In this document: piece by piece, positions 51,607 through 60,359 of the stretch | Numbering within the stretch: position 1 is the stretch's first letter | Layout of the letters: each line of letters begins with the position of its first letter | Source: Micromonospora sp. WMMD812 | Lineage (GTDB): Bacteria; Actinomycetota; Actinomycetes; Mycobacteriales; Micromonosporaceae | Assembly: GCF_027497215.1 (NCBI RefSeq) | Contig: NZ_CP114904.1 | Location: 1,426,001-1,490,000, forward strand | Reading direction: 5' to 3' | Length of the DNA: 64,000 nucleotides | Notes under the pieces: generated by a model | The model's database searches: none | What the model was told of the DNA's origin: nothing | What the model saw: the letters and a program-made list of their open reading frames with translations, nothing else | Program-made: the position numbers and the translations under genes

Positions 51607-52355
51607 CTATTGGGGCAGACCCTGGTAGTCGGCCGGACCGGCGATCTGACCGCCGTCGCCAGCCACCTCGCTGCCGGTGACGAACTGGGCGTCGTCGCTC
51701 GCGAAGAAGAGCACGATCTTGGCGATGTCGTCCGGCTCCCCGACCCGGCCGAGCGCGACATTGCTGGTGTCGAAGGTGACGCCGCTGGTCATTGGGGTGT
51801 TGATTTGACCAGGGTGGACGGCGTTGACCCGAATCCCGTGTGCGCCCAATTCGAGCGCGGCGGTCTTGGTCAGTCCGCGGACCCCCCACTTGGACACGAC
51901 GTAGCCGGACATTCTCGGGACGCCCTGCAGAGCGCCGACGGAGCCGATGTTGACAATCGACCCGCCGCCGGCCCGCTTCATCGCTGGGACCACGGCCTGG
52001 ATGCCGTTGAAGACACCGATGAGGTTGATGTCGAGCGTGCGCTGCAGTCGTGCCACGTCCCACTCTTCCAGCGGAGCCGGATCGGCGATGCCCGCGTTGT
52101 TGACCAGGATGTCGACGGAGCCGAAGCGCTCCTCCGCACGCTGGACGAGGGCCGCCCACTGCTCGGGTGACCGCACGTCGAGTTGCTCGACGGCGGTTGT
52201 CGGTCCGAGTTCGGCGGCGAGTGCCTGGGCTGCGGTGACGTTCACGTCGGCGATGACCACGTTCGCGCCCTCGGCGACGAGCCGGCGGACGGTGGCGGCG
52301 CCCATTCCCATCGCGCCGCCGGTGACCACCGCGGTTTTCCTGCTACTCGCTCCAT
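51607..52355 (-). pseudogene. SDR family oxidoreductase with frameshifted 5' end
   Basis: ATG 52355 opens MERVAGK, the usual start of a 3-oxoacyl-ACP-reductase-like SDR, but the expected TAVVTGG continues only in the neighbouring frame; one base is missing at the A-run (TTTT on this strand, 52335-52338). From GTG 52329 the main frame (240 residues) is otherwise complete: VTGGAMGMGAATVRRLVAEG, NNAGIAD, catalytic Y-x-x-x-K as SGYVVSKWGVRG, and VHPGQINTPM. It may still be translated from GTG 52329 with a shortened first strand, or the gap may be a sequencing error. Confidence 0.75.
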
Positions 52356-52404
52356 CACGAGATCCTTCCCATGGTTGCGGTGAGAATCGGTAGGGCCCGC
52401 CGCG

Positions 52405-53028
52405 TCAGGCGGCGCTTCCCTGCTTGATCGCCCGGGAGATCCGCACGACCCGTTCGGCCTGGTGACGGGCTGCGTTGCGGGTGTCGTTGTCGATCGAACC
52501 GAGGTCAGGGCCGAACACGGCGTGGTGCGAGGTGCCGTACGGGTTGCCGTCGACGAACTTGACCGGGTCCGTGTAGCCGGGCGGCACGATGATCCCGCCG
52601 AAGTGGTGGATGCTGTTGTACATGGCGAGCAGGGTCGACTCGTGCCCACCGTGCCGGGTCCCGGTCGAGGTGAAGCCGCTGTAGACCTTGTCGGCCAGGG
52701 CGCCCTGTTGCCACAGCGGCGACAGGGTGTCGAAGAACTGCTTGAGCTGGGCGGCGATGTTGCCGAACCGGGTCGGTGAGCCGAAGATGACCGCGTCCGC
52801 CCAGACGAGGTCGTCCGGGCTCGGAGCGGGTACGTCGGCGGTGGCGGCGTGGTGGGCGGCCCAGGTCGGGTTCGCGTCGACGGCGGCCTGCGGCGCCAAC
52901 TCGGCGGCCTTGCGAACCCGAACTTCCGCGCCGGCAGCTTCCGCCGAGCGAGCGATTTCGCTGGCGATCGCCGTGCCGGTGCCTGTCGAGGAGTAGTAGA
53001 TGACGGCGAGCTTGACCGGGTTTGACAT
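52405..53028 (-). CDS. wrbA: WrbA-type NAD(P)H:quinone oxidoreductase
   Basis: 207 residues from ATG 53028. The flavodoxin fold begins KLAVIYYSSTGTGTAIASEI (FMN phosphate loop), with VFGSPTRFGNIAAQLKQFFD, VYSGFTSTGTRHGGHESTLL and HHFGGIIVPPGY, all WrbA features. It reduces quinones by two electrons, protecting against redox cycling. The frameshifted SDR follows 50 bp downstream and a MarR gene lies upstream in the same direction. An inverted repeat (53141-53163) lies in its promoter region. Confidence 0.92.
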   Translation of the reverse strand: MSNPVKLAVIYYSSTGTGTAIASEIARSAEAAGAEVRVRKAAELAPQAAVDANPTWAAHHAATADVPAPSPDDLVWADAVIFGSPTRFGNIAAQLKQFFDTLSPLWQQGALADKVYSGFTSTGTRHGGHESTLLAMYNSIHHFGGIIVPPGYTDPVKFVDGNPYGTSHHAVFGPDLGSIDNDTRNAARHQAERVVRISRAIKQGSAA

Positions 53029-53350
53029 CTTTGGGCCCCTTCCATCTGTGCGGATCAGAATTCGGCCGGCGCTCGAGAGTCCGTTATCGGTTCGAACCTC
53101 GGCGTGCCGGCCGCAAGACTAGGCACGTGGAGGGAGACGCGTCACCCTTACGTGAGGGGTGACACATCACCCTTGCCCGAGAGGCTCGGATTCGCGTCTT
53201 GCTACGGCTTGAGTTGCTGCTTGCGGGCCATCAGGCCGGCTTCAGGCATCTAGCGTCACCCAAAGGCGACTGGCAGACAACCCGCGAGAGTTGTCCAGCT
53301 GAGTCGCAACAGGGTTGATAGGTCACCCATACGGTGAGAACTACTGCCCG
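53029..53350. promoter_or_regulatory. 322-bp region upstream of wrbA with an operator-like repeat
   Basis: No gene is supported. GTCACCC (53141-53147) and GGGTGAC (53157-53163) form an exact inverted repeat, and ATCACCC follows at 53166. This may be the site for the MarR protein encoded just beyond, but the link is by position only. Confidence 0.45.
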
Positions 53351-53821
53351 TCAATCGTCGAAGGGATCGTCCCTCAAGTTCTCCAGCACGGTCTGCGAGA
53401 CAGCCGCCAACGTGTCGAGCTGGCGCGGGCTGAGAACATCGAGGAAGAGCTCGTGCACGTACCGCACGTGCAGTGGGGTGGCCTTCTCGATCATTGAGCG
53501 CCCCTCCTCAGTGATCGCGACGTGAGTGCCTCGACTATCCTCGGCACAACTGCGCCGCTCGACCAACCCACGAGCGATCATCCGCGAGATCTGATGGGTG
53601 AGACGGGTCTTCTCCCATCTGAGGCGTTCCCTCAGCTCGAAGACTCGCAGTGAACCATCCGAGAAGTGGAACAAAGTACTCAGAACGGCGTAATCCGCCA
53701 AGGACAGGCCAGCCTCGCGAACCAGTTGACGGTTCATGTGACGACGAACGTCCTCCTGCATCGTGAGGAAGCCGTACCAGGCACGCCGCTCACGCTCGTT
53801 CAATCCCTCGGGCTCAGGCAC
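53351..53821 (-). CDS. MarR family transcriptional regulator
   Basis: 156 residues from GTG 53821 (GAAGG just upstream). The winged helix is GLSLADYAVLSTLFHFSDGS, RVFELRERLRWEKTRLTHQI, with the wing ERRSCAEDSRGTHVAITEEG. MarR proteins often repress genes for quinone or phenolic stress; wrbA and the SDR downstream in the same direction are plausible targets. A possible redox Cys lies in the wing (SCAED). Confidence 0.88.
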   Translation of the reverse strand: MPEPEGLNERERRAWYGFLTMQEDVRRHMNRQLVREAGLSLADYAVLSTLFHFSDGSLRVFELRERLRWEKTRLTHQISRMIARGLVERRSCAEDSRGTHVAITEEGRSMIEKATPLHVRYVHELFLDVLSPRQLDTLAAVSQTVLENLRDDPFDD

Positions 53822-53924
53822 CCTTCAACGCTACCGGCAGAGTAACGCGTCACCGATCGCGGTTCACTCCTAGATCCGAGGTCGACAACGGTGCGGGGGA
53901 TCCTTCGCTACAGCATCACGCTGG

Positions 53925-54325
53925 GCACGGATCTGCTGCGGATGGGCAGGCTGCCGGAGGCGTCTGCGGCGCCGCCGGCGGTGCGCGAGTTGGCGGGGCG
54001 GTGCGGTACCGGGCAAGCTGGTCGCGTGGCGTAGCGGGTTGAAGGCGTCGGTGCACGCGGTGTTGGCCAAGCAGGGCGTGCACATCGCGGTGTCCGACCT
54101 GTCGGCGTCGGTGAGCGGGAACTGCTTGCCCAGGCGCCCTTGGATGGGACGTGTCAGGGTCGGGTGTCCTCGCTATGCCGGCTGATCGACGCGGTCGACT
54201 TCGAGATCGACAGGTCGGCGGACCGATCCGGGCCAGACTCACCGGGCAACGCGGTCATACGGCGATCAAGGCCATCCCCGGTGTCGGACCGGTCCTGGCG
54301 GCGGTGTTCGTCGCCGAGAGAGCAC
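53925..54325 (+). pseudogene. IS110-family transposase remnant
   Basis: Pieces of an IS110-type transposase in different frames: LRMGRLPEASAAPPAVRELA, then KLVAWRSGLKASVHAVLAKQ, VHIAVSDL, SLCRLIDAVDFEID and finally HTAIKAIPGVGPVLAAVFVA, the conserved C-terminal helix-hairpin-helix of the family. Several frameshifts and no terminal region. It ends where the duplicated 410-bp block begins. Confidence 0.75.
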
Positions 54326-54680
54326 GCCGAGCACGTAGGAAGAGCTCGATGTCCTCCAACGCGTTGGTGGCAGTCCCCTTGACGTGAGGCATGACGCGCG
54401 CCTGACGGAGCGCGGCGACTACACGATCTTCGTCGAGCCGACCGTAGACCCTTGCCAGATGCCCGAGGCACGTGGCGGCGAGCGCCTGCACCTGCTGGTC
54501 ATCGTGATCGAGCAGACCCAGGTAGAGCTCCTGCGCTTCTCTCCAGTCGCGATCGCCGTAGAGCGCGCATCCCACCATCGCATCCAGAGCGCCGACGATG
54601 TCATCGCGATCGAGCGCCGCCCGCACACCGGCTGGCGTTGCCGGCGGAGGGTTGTGAAAGATGTGGTGCTCGTGGCCCAT
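54255..54680 (-). pseudogene. chimeric second copy of the helical-repeat gene
   Basis: From ATG 54680 the first 120 codons match the gene at 38914 except for a few changes (GDWKEAQE becomes DWREAQE). After about 54319 the frame enters antisense IS110 sequence (SATNTAARTGPTPGMALIAV), replacing the Trp/Arg-rich end of the intact copy. Probably non-functional. Confidence 0.75.
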
Positions 54681-54729
54681 GCCCCACACCTTTGATCATC
54701 GCCACCGTCGGCCAGCATCCGCTCATCGG
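54319..54729. repeat. 410-bp duplicated block, copy 2
   Basis: Near-identical to 38964-39373; about six differences over the 393-bp core. Its left edge abuts the IS110 remnant. Confidence 0.9.
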
Positions 54730-55044
54730 CTATACGAAAGCACCGCCCGACGAGCAGACATCTTCGGGCTCGCCGAAGAGGTCTCCAGCCAGGTGCGCCT
54801 GGTCAGGGCGTTGCCCGTGGGATCGACGTCCCAGGCAGCGGTACGGCAGCGCGCTCCATGAAGGCCTTTGGAGCGGCGTCCGTCTATCCCTGTCCGAGGT
54901 GCCGCGGCGAGGCCCGTCGGCCCGAGATGCCGGGCCGCGCTAGCCGTGTTGGGAGCAGCGAAGGTGACCACTTCGGACGCCATGAGCTGCTTACCTTGCG
55001 TGACGAGCGCTTCGCAGCAGATGCGAGCATGCGTAAGCGCGGAC
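54730..55044. other. 315-bp stretch without a supported gene
   Basis: Between the duplicated block and sigJ. A short plus frame (RRADIFGLAEEVSSQVRLVR) has some coding character but no identifiable family. Possibly another relic. Confidence 0.4.
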
Positions 55045-55923
55045 TCACCGTCGAAGCTCGGCCACCTCGCCCAGCCGCTCGAGCTTGTGCGGGTTGCGGA
55101 TCGCGTAGATCTGGGTGATCCGGCCGTCCTCGATGACGAACGACACGGCCGTGTCGTTCTCGCCGCCGGGGTCGATGCGTGCCGCGATGCCGCCGTTGAG
55201 GTCGACGATGAAAGCCCTGGTGCCGGGCGCGACCTCGGCGAAGCGGGCCATCACGGGGGCGAGCTTCGTGGCCCCGCGGACTGGCTTCGGGATTGTCGGG
55301 GCCAGGCCGCCGCCGTCGCCCACGACGAGCACGTCGGGAGCCAGCACCTTGAGCAGTCCGGGCACGTCGCCGGTAGTCAGGGCGGCGAGGAACCGCTCGA
55401 CCACCTGCTCCTGCTCGGTGCGGCTCACCGACATCCGCGGCCGGCGCGCCGCCACGTGCTTGCGGGCCCGCGTCGCGATCTGGCGCACCGCCGCCGGTGA
55501 CTTGTCCAGTGCCTCGGCAATCTCGTCGTACGGCACGTCGAAGACCTCGCGGAGCACGAAGACCGCGCGCTCCGCCGGTAGCAGCGTCTCGAGTACCGCC
55601 AGCATGGCGATCGACACGCTCTCCGCAAGCTCGACGTCCTCGGCGACGTCCGGGCTGGTCACCACGGGCTCGGGCAGCCACTCGCCCACGTACTCCTCGC
55701 GCTGCCGCGCGAGCGTGCGCAGGCGGTTGAGGCAGAGCCGAGTCACGATACGCACGAGGTACGCCCGAGGGTTCCGGACCTCGCGCCGCTCGGCATCAAC
55801 CAAGGCTGCCCACCGCAGCCAGGTCTCCTGCACCACGTCCTCGGCGTCGGCGACCGAGCCGAGCATCTCGTAGGCGACGGTGAACAGCAGGTTGCGGTGG
55901 GCGACGTAGGGGTCCTCGCTCAT
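55045..55923 (-). CDS. SigJ-type ECF sigma factor with SnoaL-like C-terminus
   Basis: 292 residues from ATG 55923, overlapping the carboxymuconolactone-decarboxylase-like stop (ATGA). Sigma region 2 (LFTVAYEMLGSVADAEDVVQETWLRW) and region 4 (LLPAERAVFVLREVFDVPYDEIAEALDKSPAAVRQIATRAR, in pieces) occupy about 10-165. A C-terminal SnoaL/NTF2-like domain (about 170-285; VERFLAALTTGDVPGLLKVL) replaces an anti-sigma factor as the regulatory module. ECF41-type pairs with an AhpD-like gene, as here, are a known arrangement. Confidence 0.92.
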   Translation of the reverse strand: MSEDPYVAHRNLLFTVAYEMLGSVADAEDVVQETWLRWAALVDAERREVRNPRAYLVRIVTRLCLNRLRTLARQREEYVGEWLPEPVVTSPDVAEDVELAESVSIAMLAVLETLLPAERAVFVLREVFDVPYDEIAEALDKSPAAVRQIATRARKHVAARRPRMSVSRTEQEQVVERFLAALTTGDVPGLLKVLAPDVLVVGDGGGLAPTIPKPVRGATKLAPVMARFAEVAPGTRAFIVDLNGGIAARIDPGGENDTAVSFVIEDGRITQIYAIRNPHKLERLGEVAELRR

Positions 55924-56510
55924 GACGCGGACGCTACTCCCGGTCGCTCGGCCAGCGGCTTCAAGCCGCACGCGGAGGCGAAGCCGTCGGACTCGATGCC
56001 CAGCGCCACGTTGCCACGCGTGCTCATGTTCGCGAATGCGATCACCGAGGTGAGCTCGACCACGGCGGCAGGTCCCAGCTTCGCGTGCAGCCGGTCCACC
56101 AGCTCGTCGGTCACGGTCGGCGGTGTCTGGCTCATCGCCTCGGCGTACTCCAGGACGTCCCGTTCCAGCGGAGTGAAGACGTCCGCCTCCCGCCACCGCG
56201 GGATCTCGCGCGCCTTCTCCACGTCGAGCCCCTTGTTGCGGGTCTCGAAGTAGTTGAAGTCCAGGCACCACGTGCAGCCGACCAGCGACGCGACCGCCAT
56301 GTGGGCGAACGACTTCAGGCCCTCGTCGCAGGCGTCCCACTTCTGCAGCTTGCCGCCGAGGCCGAAGCTGGCGAACAGCACCTTCGGGTTGTGCCAGTAG
56401 ACGCCCACCGCCGTCGGCACCTTGCCCAGCTTCTTCTCGATCATCCGCTTGATCAGTGCTCCCTTGACGCCGGTGATCTCGGCGGGCGGGATGCGGGTCG
56501 TGTGCGCCAT
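55920..56510 (-). CDS. carboxymuconolactone decarboxylase (AhpD-like) family protein
   Basis: 196 residues from ATG 56510. The AhpD-like redox motif is LVGCTWCLDFNYFE (C-x-x-C then a downstream His/Asp-type position), within HMAVASLVGCTWC. It is translated with the sigma factor downstream (ATGA overlap), the usual ECF41 partner arrangement; the substrate is unknown but a peroxide or organic-radical response is likely. The N-terminal part (LIKRMIEKKLGKVPTAVGVY) is family-typical. Confidence 0.88.
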   Translation of the reverse strand: MAHTTRIPPAEITGVKGALIKRMIEKKLGKVPTAVGVYWHNPKVLFASFGLGGKLQKWDACDEGLKSFAHMAVASLVGCTWCLDFNYFETRNKGLDVEKAREIPRWREADVFTPLERDVLEYAEAMSQTPPTVTDELVDRLHAKLGPAAVVELTSVIAFANMSTRGNVALGIESDGFASACGLKPLAERPGVASAS

Positions 56511-57470
56511 GTCGGCTCCTCGGTCGATGGCTGTATCAGTGGCTGTGCCGCCGGTTTGGTAGGTCGTGATGCCATGGAGACACCGGCCGGGCCGCGGGTG
56601 TGACATCGAGCGGGGCTGGTCTCTTCGTCGTAGTCAGCGTCCTGATCCGGGAGGCGCTCGACGACGTTGGCTTGAAACCGGACGCGCTGACGCTGACCAC
56701 CTGGCGAGCGCACCGCCATGTCTCCCGGCAGTCGGTCGCCTGGTTCCGGCGCGACCTCGCCGGCCGGATCGCCACCTGGGTGCGCGACGGTGGGGCCGCC
56801 GCGACCAGCTGCGTGTACAACACGGTCTCTCCGTGGTGGGACACGAGGGCAGCCGGCTGGACGACCCGCTCCCGGAGGTCGCCGCCCTGGCCGAGCGTCT
56901 CGAGGGCGACCTCGGTGGGCGGGCCGACGACGACCTGCGAACCCGGCTCGACGCGCTGGCCAGGACCATCCTGCACCGTCAGGTAGCCAAGATCCGGCTT
57001 GACGCTGCGCTGCCTGCAGGCTTGGGCGACCGCCGACACGCGTGCGCGGAGGCGCAGCTTGGGCACACGTTGCCCGCCGGGTACGTCGACCTGGCCCGCC
57101 GACACAACGGCGGCTTCAACAACTTCCTCATCGTTGCGCCATCCGATCTTGGGCAGCAACGCCTCGCACCTATAAGAGATTGGCTTTTATCGGGAGCCTG
57201 GCACCACAGGTGTCTATTCCTCCGGTCCGCGCCGACGCCGCGAGCGTGCGTCCGGTTCAGCTGACCATCCGAGCGCTTCGGCCTGATCGCCGGACGCTGG
57301 CCCTCCCGCGCCAGCTGACGTCCCGCTCGGCGCCCTGAGGCAAGGCGGCTGGGAGTCGGACGACACGACGCAACCACGTCGCCGATGCGGTCTGTACGGG
57401 ATAGCTGGAGTGAGCAACTTCGGCAGCTTCGGGCGGCGTAACTCTCACGATGTGTGCGAGTAGCGGCAAA

Positions 57471-57535
57471 CAACTAACCGATCAGTTGACAGATGTTTGG
57501 ATCTAGGTGGTTGGGTTCTAACTATCCGGTCAGGA
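57471..57535 (+). promoter_or_regulatory. TetR-type operator pair, distal copy
   Basis: CAACTAACCGATCAGTTG (57471-57488) is an inverted repeat overlapping a TTGACA -35-like box (57486-57491). AACTATCCGGTCAGG (57521-57535) is a related site. The same two-site layout recurs at 58419. Confidence 0.55.
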
Positions 57536-58418
57536 AGTATAGGCCCTCCTTGGATGAGAAGAGATCCGTGATGCACAGAGAGAACCCGATCCGGACGGGG
57601 ACGGAGGCGCTGGCGGCGCTGGTAGCGAGCTGCTGGTCGGCGACCGTCAGACGCCGCGCCTCGCCCTACACACCGTCGACATCCTCGACACCTCTCCACA
57701 GGCCGCCAGCACAGGCAGGACGCGCTTGCGTGGGCAAGAGGGTTGGACCAGGCCATCATCCGACACGTCCAGGGCCTCGACCAGCCGGAACGCGATTTCC
57801 ACCCCGACGGTCACACGTCAGAAATGTCCCCCACTACTGACCAGTACCCGATCGAACCCGGCACCGGTACCGACTACCGAACACTAAGCGATCGCGTCTT
57901 GCTGCTCAGTTGTCTACGCATGAGGAGATTCCGTCATTTCGGACCGACACGACCTCGCTTCCAACGCCCCCCCGGCGACGAGGATTGTCACCCCCTGTCG
58001 GTTCACCTGGCCGTAGGCGCGCCAACCGCACCTCGGTCAGCGGTTGCTCGTGATCCTGGGCGGTCATCCCTGCATCCGCGCCGTCGAAACTCCTAGCGCC
58101 CGAGTCTGGACTTCAGCTGATTGCGCGCCCCCCAGGCAGCTGTGCCCGCCGACCTACCCACTCAGCCGGCCATCGGAGGGGAACGCCAGAGAGGCGGCCC
58201 AGGCGCACGCCGTATGGCACACCAAGGATCCAGCCGGATGGCAGCCGCCAGGTTGACACCGAGGCGATCAAGCGAACCTCGCAGACGATACCTGCCGGCT
58301 GCGGTGCCGGCGCGAGCCGGAAGATTCGGTTTTCCCGAGGTCAGGCTCCGCAAGCCGGGAGACTTCGGTCACCGATCGGCCCGGCCGTGGGAGCGCGGTG
58401 AGCCGCCGCCCACGCTTT

Positions 58419-58568
58419 CAACTAACCGAGTAGTTGACGGCCACCCTCGCCCGCGACTACGGTGCTATCTAACCGGTCAGTCGGAAGAGCCTCCGCCTCG
58501 AAGGGCGGCCGGCATCGGTCGCACCGGTCGGTACCGGTGCCGAAAATCCTCAACTATCCGTTTACTTG
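58419..58568 (+). promoter_or_regulatory. promoter and operator array of the SDR/esterase operon
   Basis: Three related motifs: CAACTAACCGAGTAGTTG (58419-58436), CTAACCGGTCAGTCGG (58470-58485) and CAACTATCCGTTTACTTG (58551-58568). TTGACG (58433-58438) and TACGGT (58457-58462) form a promoter with an 18-bp spacer between the first two sites. The last site lies just before the first gene's ribosome-binding site. The layout suggests TetR-type repression. Confidence 0.6.
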
Positions 58569-58581
58569 ATTGGAGTTCGCC

Positions 58582-59517
58582 ATGAGCGCACGTATCCCCA
58601 AGGGTGCGGCTGGACACTGGACACCGGAGGACATCGGTGACCTGACCGGTCGTACCGCGTTCATCACGGGCGGGAACAGTGGCATCGGACTGGAAACCGC
58701 CCGGGTATTGAGCCGCCACGGGGCGCGGGTCATCCTGGCGGGCCGTGATCAGGGCAAGCTCGACCTGGCTGTCGCCGAGCTGCGCGGCGAGCAGCCGGAC
58801 GGGCTGCTCGACACCGCCGTGGTCGATCTCGGCTCGCTGGCATCGATCGCGGCGGCGACCCGGCGGCTGGCCGAGTCGGAGCGGATCGACCTGCTGTTCA
58901 ACAACGCCGGTGTGATGAACGTGCCCGAGCGGCGGACGACCGCCGACGGGTTTGAGTTGACCTTCGGCACCAACCACCTGGGCCATTTCGCGCTCACCGC
59001 CGGTCTCCTCCCGGCCCTGCGTCGCTCGTCGGCGGCGCGGATCGTCACGGTCAGCGCCATCGCGGCGACCTGGCGAATCGGACGGCTCGACGACCTGATG
59101 AGCGAGCAGCGCTACGGCGCGATGCGGGCTTACGCGAAGTCCAAGCGCGCGAACGTGGTCTTCACCCAGGAACTCGCCCGCCGGCTCGCCCGTACGAACA
59201 TCGAAGCGGTTGTGGTGCATCCCGGGTCGGCGATGACCAACCTCCAGCGCCACAGTCAGGGCCTGTTCTCCCGGGCCGTGATCGCGCTGACGCGCAACGT
59301 GGCGATGGGTTCACCCGAGGGCGCGGCTTGGCCGTCGCTGTACGCCGCCACCAGTCCCGACGTGGTCAACGGCGGCTTCTACGGCCCAGCCGGCCGCGAC
59401 CAGACCTCGGGCACCCCGAAGCAGGTGACGCTCCCCGACCGCGCCGTCGACCCGGCCGAAGGCACCCGGCTGTGGACCGAGAGCGAGCGCCTCACCGGCC
59501 TCAGCCTCGCCGCCTGA
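58582..59517 (+). CDS. SDR family oxidoreductase (retinol-dehydrogenase-like)
   Basis: 311 residues from ATG 58582 (GGAG site). The cofactor motif is AFITGGNSGIGLETARVLSR, with LLFNNAGVMN, the family's LTFGTNHLGHFALTAGLLPA, and a catalytic Y-A-K-S-K (AYAKSKRANVVFTQELARRL). This group resembles retinol dehydrogenase/WW-domain oxidoreductase-like SDRs. It opens the five-gene operon reaching the right edge. The Y-x-x-x-K is intact; substrate unknown. Confidence 0.9.
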   Translation: MSARIPKGAAGHWTPEDIGDLTGRTAFITGGNSGIGLETARVLSRHGARVILAGRDQGKLDLAVAELRGEQPDGLLDTAVVDLGSLASIAAATRRLAESERIDLLFNNAGVMNVPERRTTADGFELTFGTNHLGHFALTAGLLPALRRSSAARIVTVSAIAATWRIGRLDDLMSEQRYGAMRAYAKSKRANVVFTQELARRLARTNIEAVVVHPGSAMTNLQRHSQGLFSRAVIALTRNVAMGSPEGAAWPSLYAATSPDVVNGGFYGPAGRDQTSGTPKQVTLPDRAVDPAEGTRLWTESERLTGLSLAA

Positions 59518-59571
59518 CCCCTCCCTCACTTTGTCGACCTCGCACAACCCCAGCTGAATCAGGAGCACCCG

Positions 59572-60327
59572 ATGATCGACCCCCTCCACCCCTTCGCCGG
59601 GAAGGTCGCGCTGGTGACCGGCGCCGGCACCGGCATCGGCCGCGCCACCGCCGAGCAACTCGCTCGTGAGGGCGGGACCGTGATCCTCGTCGGTCGGCGT
59701 TCGGCCCCGCTCGAGGAGGTCGCCGCCGGGATCACGGCCACCGGCGGCACCGCGCACGCGTTCCCGGCCGACGTGAGCGACCCCGCGCAGGTGGCGAACG
59801 CCGTCACCTTCGCCGTCGAGCGGTGCGGCGCCCTGCACCTCGCCGTCAACAACGCGGGCGTCTCTGGCGGCCACGCCCGGCTGGTCGACCTGAGCGTCGA
59901 CGACTACCGGCAGGTCATGGGCGTGAACCTCGACGCGGTGTTCTTCGGCATGAAGTACCAGATCCCGGCGATCATCGCCGCTGGCGGCGGCGCGATCGTG
60001 AACGTGTCCAGCGTCGACGCCGACCGCGGCCACGTCGACTACGCCGCCTACACCGCCACCAAGCACGCCGTGCGGGGTGTGACCCGCGCCGCTGCCCTGG
60101 AGAACGCGACCACCGGCGTACGCATCAACGAGCTTCAACCGGGCGTCATCGCCACTCCCCTGTCGCAGACCGACCCCGAGGCCACCGCGCGGGCGGAGGC
60201 CAAGGTGCCGATGCGCCGCTCCGGCCGCCCCGCCGAGACCGCCGAGGCCATCTGCTTCCTGCTGTCGGAGCGCGCTTCCTACATCACCGGAACCCACTTC
60301 TCCGTCGACGGCGGCTTCCTCGCCTGA
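59572..60327 (+). CDS. SDR family oxidoreductase (classical)
   Basis: 251 residues from ATG 59572 (CAGGAGC site). Motifs: VALVTGAGTGIGRATAEQLA, VNNAGVSGG, NVSSVDADRGHVDYAAYTATKHAV (Ser, Tyr and Lys in place) and ELQPGVIATPL, ending ITGTHFSVDGGFLA. It is a NAD(P)-dependent dehydrogenase with a typical classical SDR length. 54 bp after the previous gene and 32 bp before the esterase. Confidence 0.92.
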   Translation: MIDPLHPFAGKVALVTGAGTGIGRATAEQLAREGGTVILVGRRSAPLEEVAAGITATGGTAHAFPADVSDPAQVANAVTFAVERCGALHLAVNNAGVSGGHARLVDLSVDDYRQVMGVNLDAVFFGMKYQIPAIIAAGGGAIVNVSSVDADRGHVDYAAYTATKHAVRGVTRAAALENATTGVRINELQPGVIATPLSQTDPEATARAEAKVPMRRSGRPAETAEAICFLLSERASYITGTHFSVDGGFLA

Positions 60328-60359
60328 TCAGGCGCTCATCTCACCGAAAGACACTCACC

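Larger units (their letters stand above)
56511..58581. other. 2-kb region with one frameshifted coding relic and repeated operators
   Basis: From about 56610 a plus frame has clear coding character (VLIREALDDVGLKPDALTLT, SRQSVAWFRRDLAGRIATWV), and about 56850 it continues one frame over (LPEVAALAERLEGDLGGRAD, RLDALARTILHRQVAKIRLD) to about 57020; the family is not recognised. From 57200 to 58400 I see no supported gene. Operator motifs are annotated separately. Confidence 0.5.
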
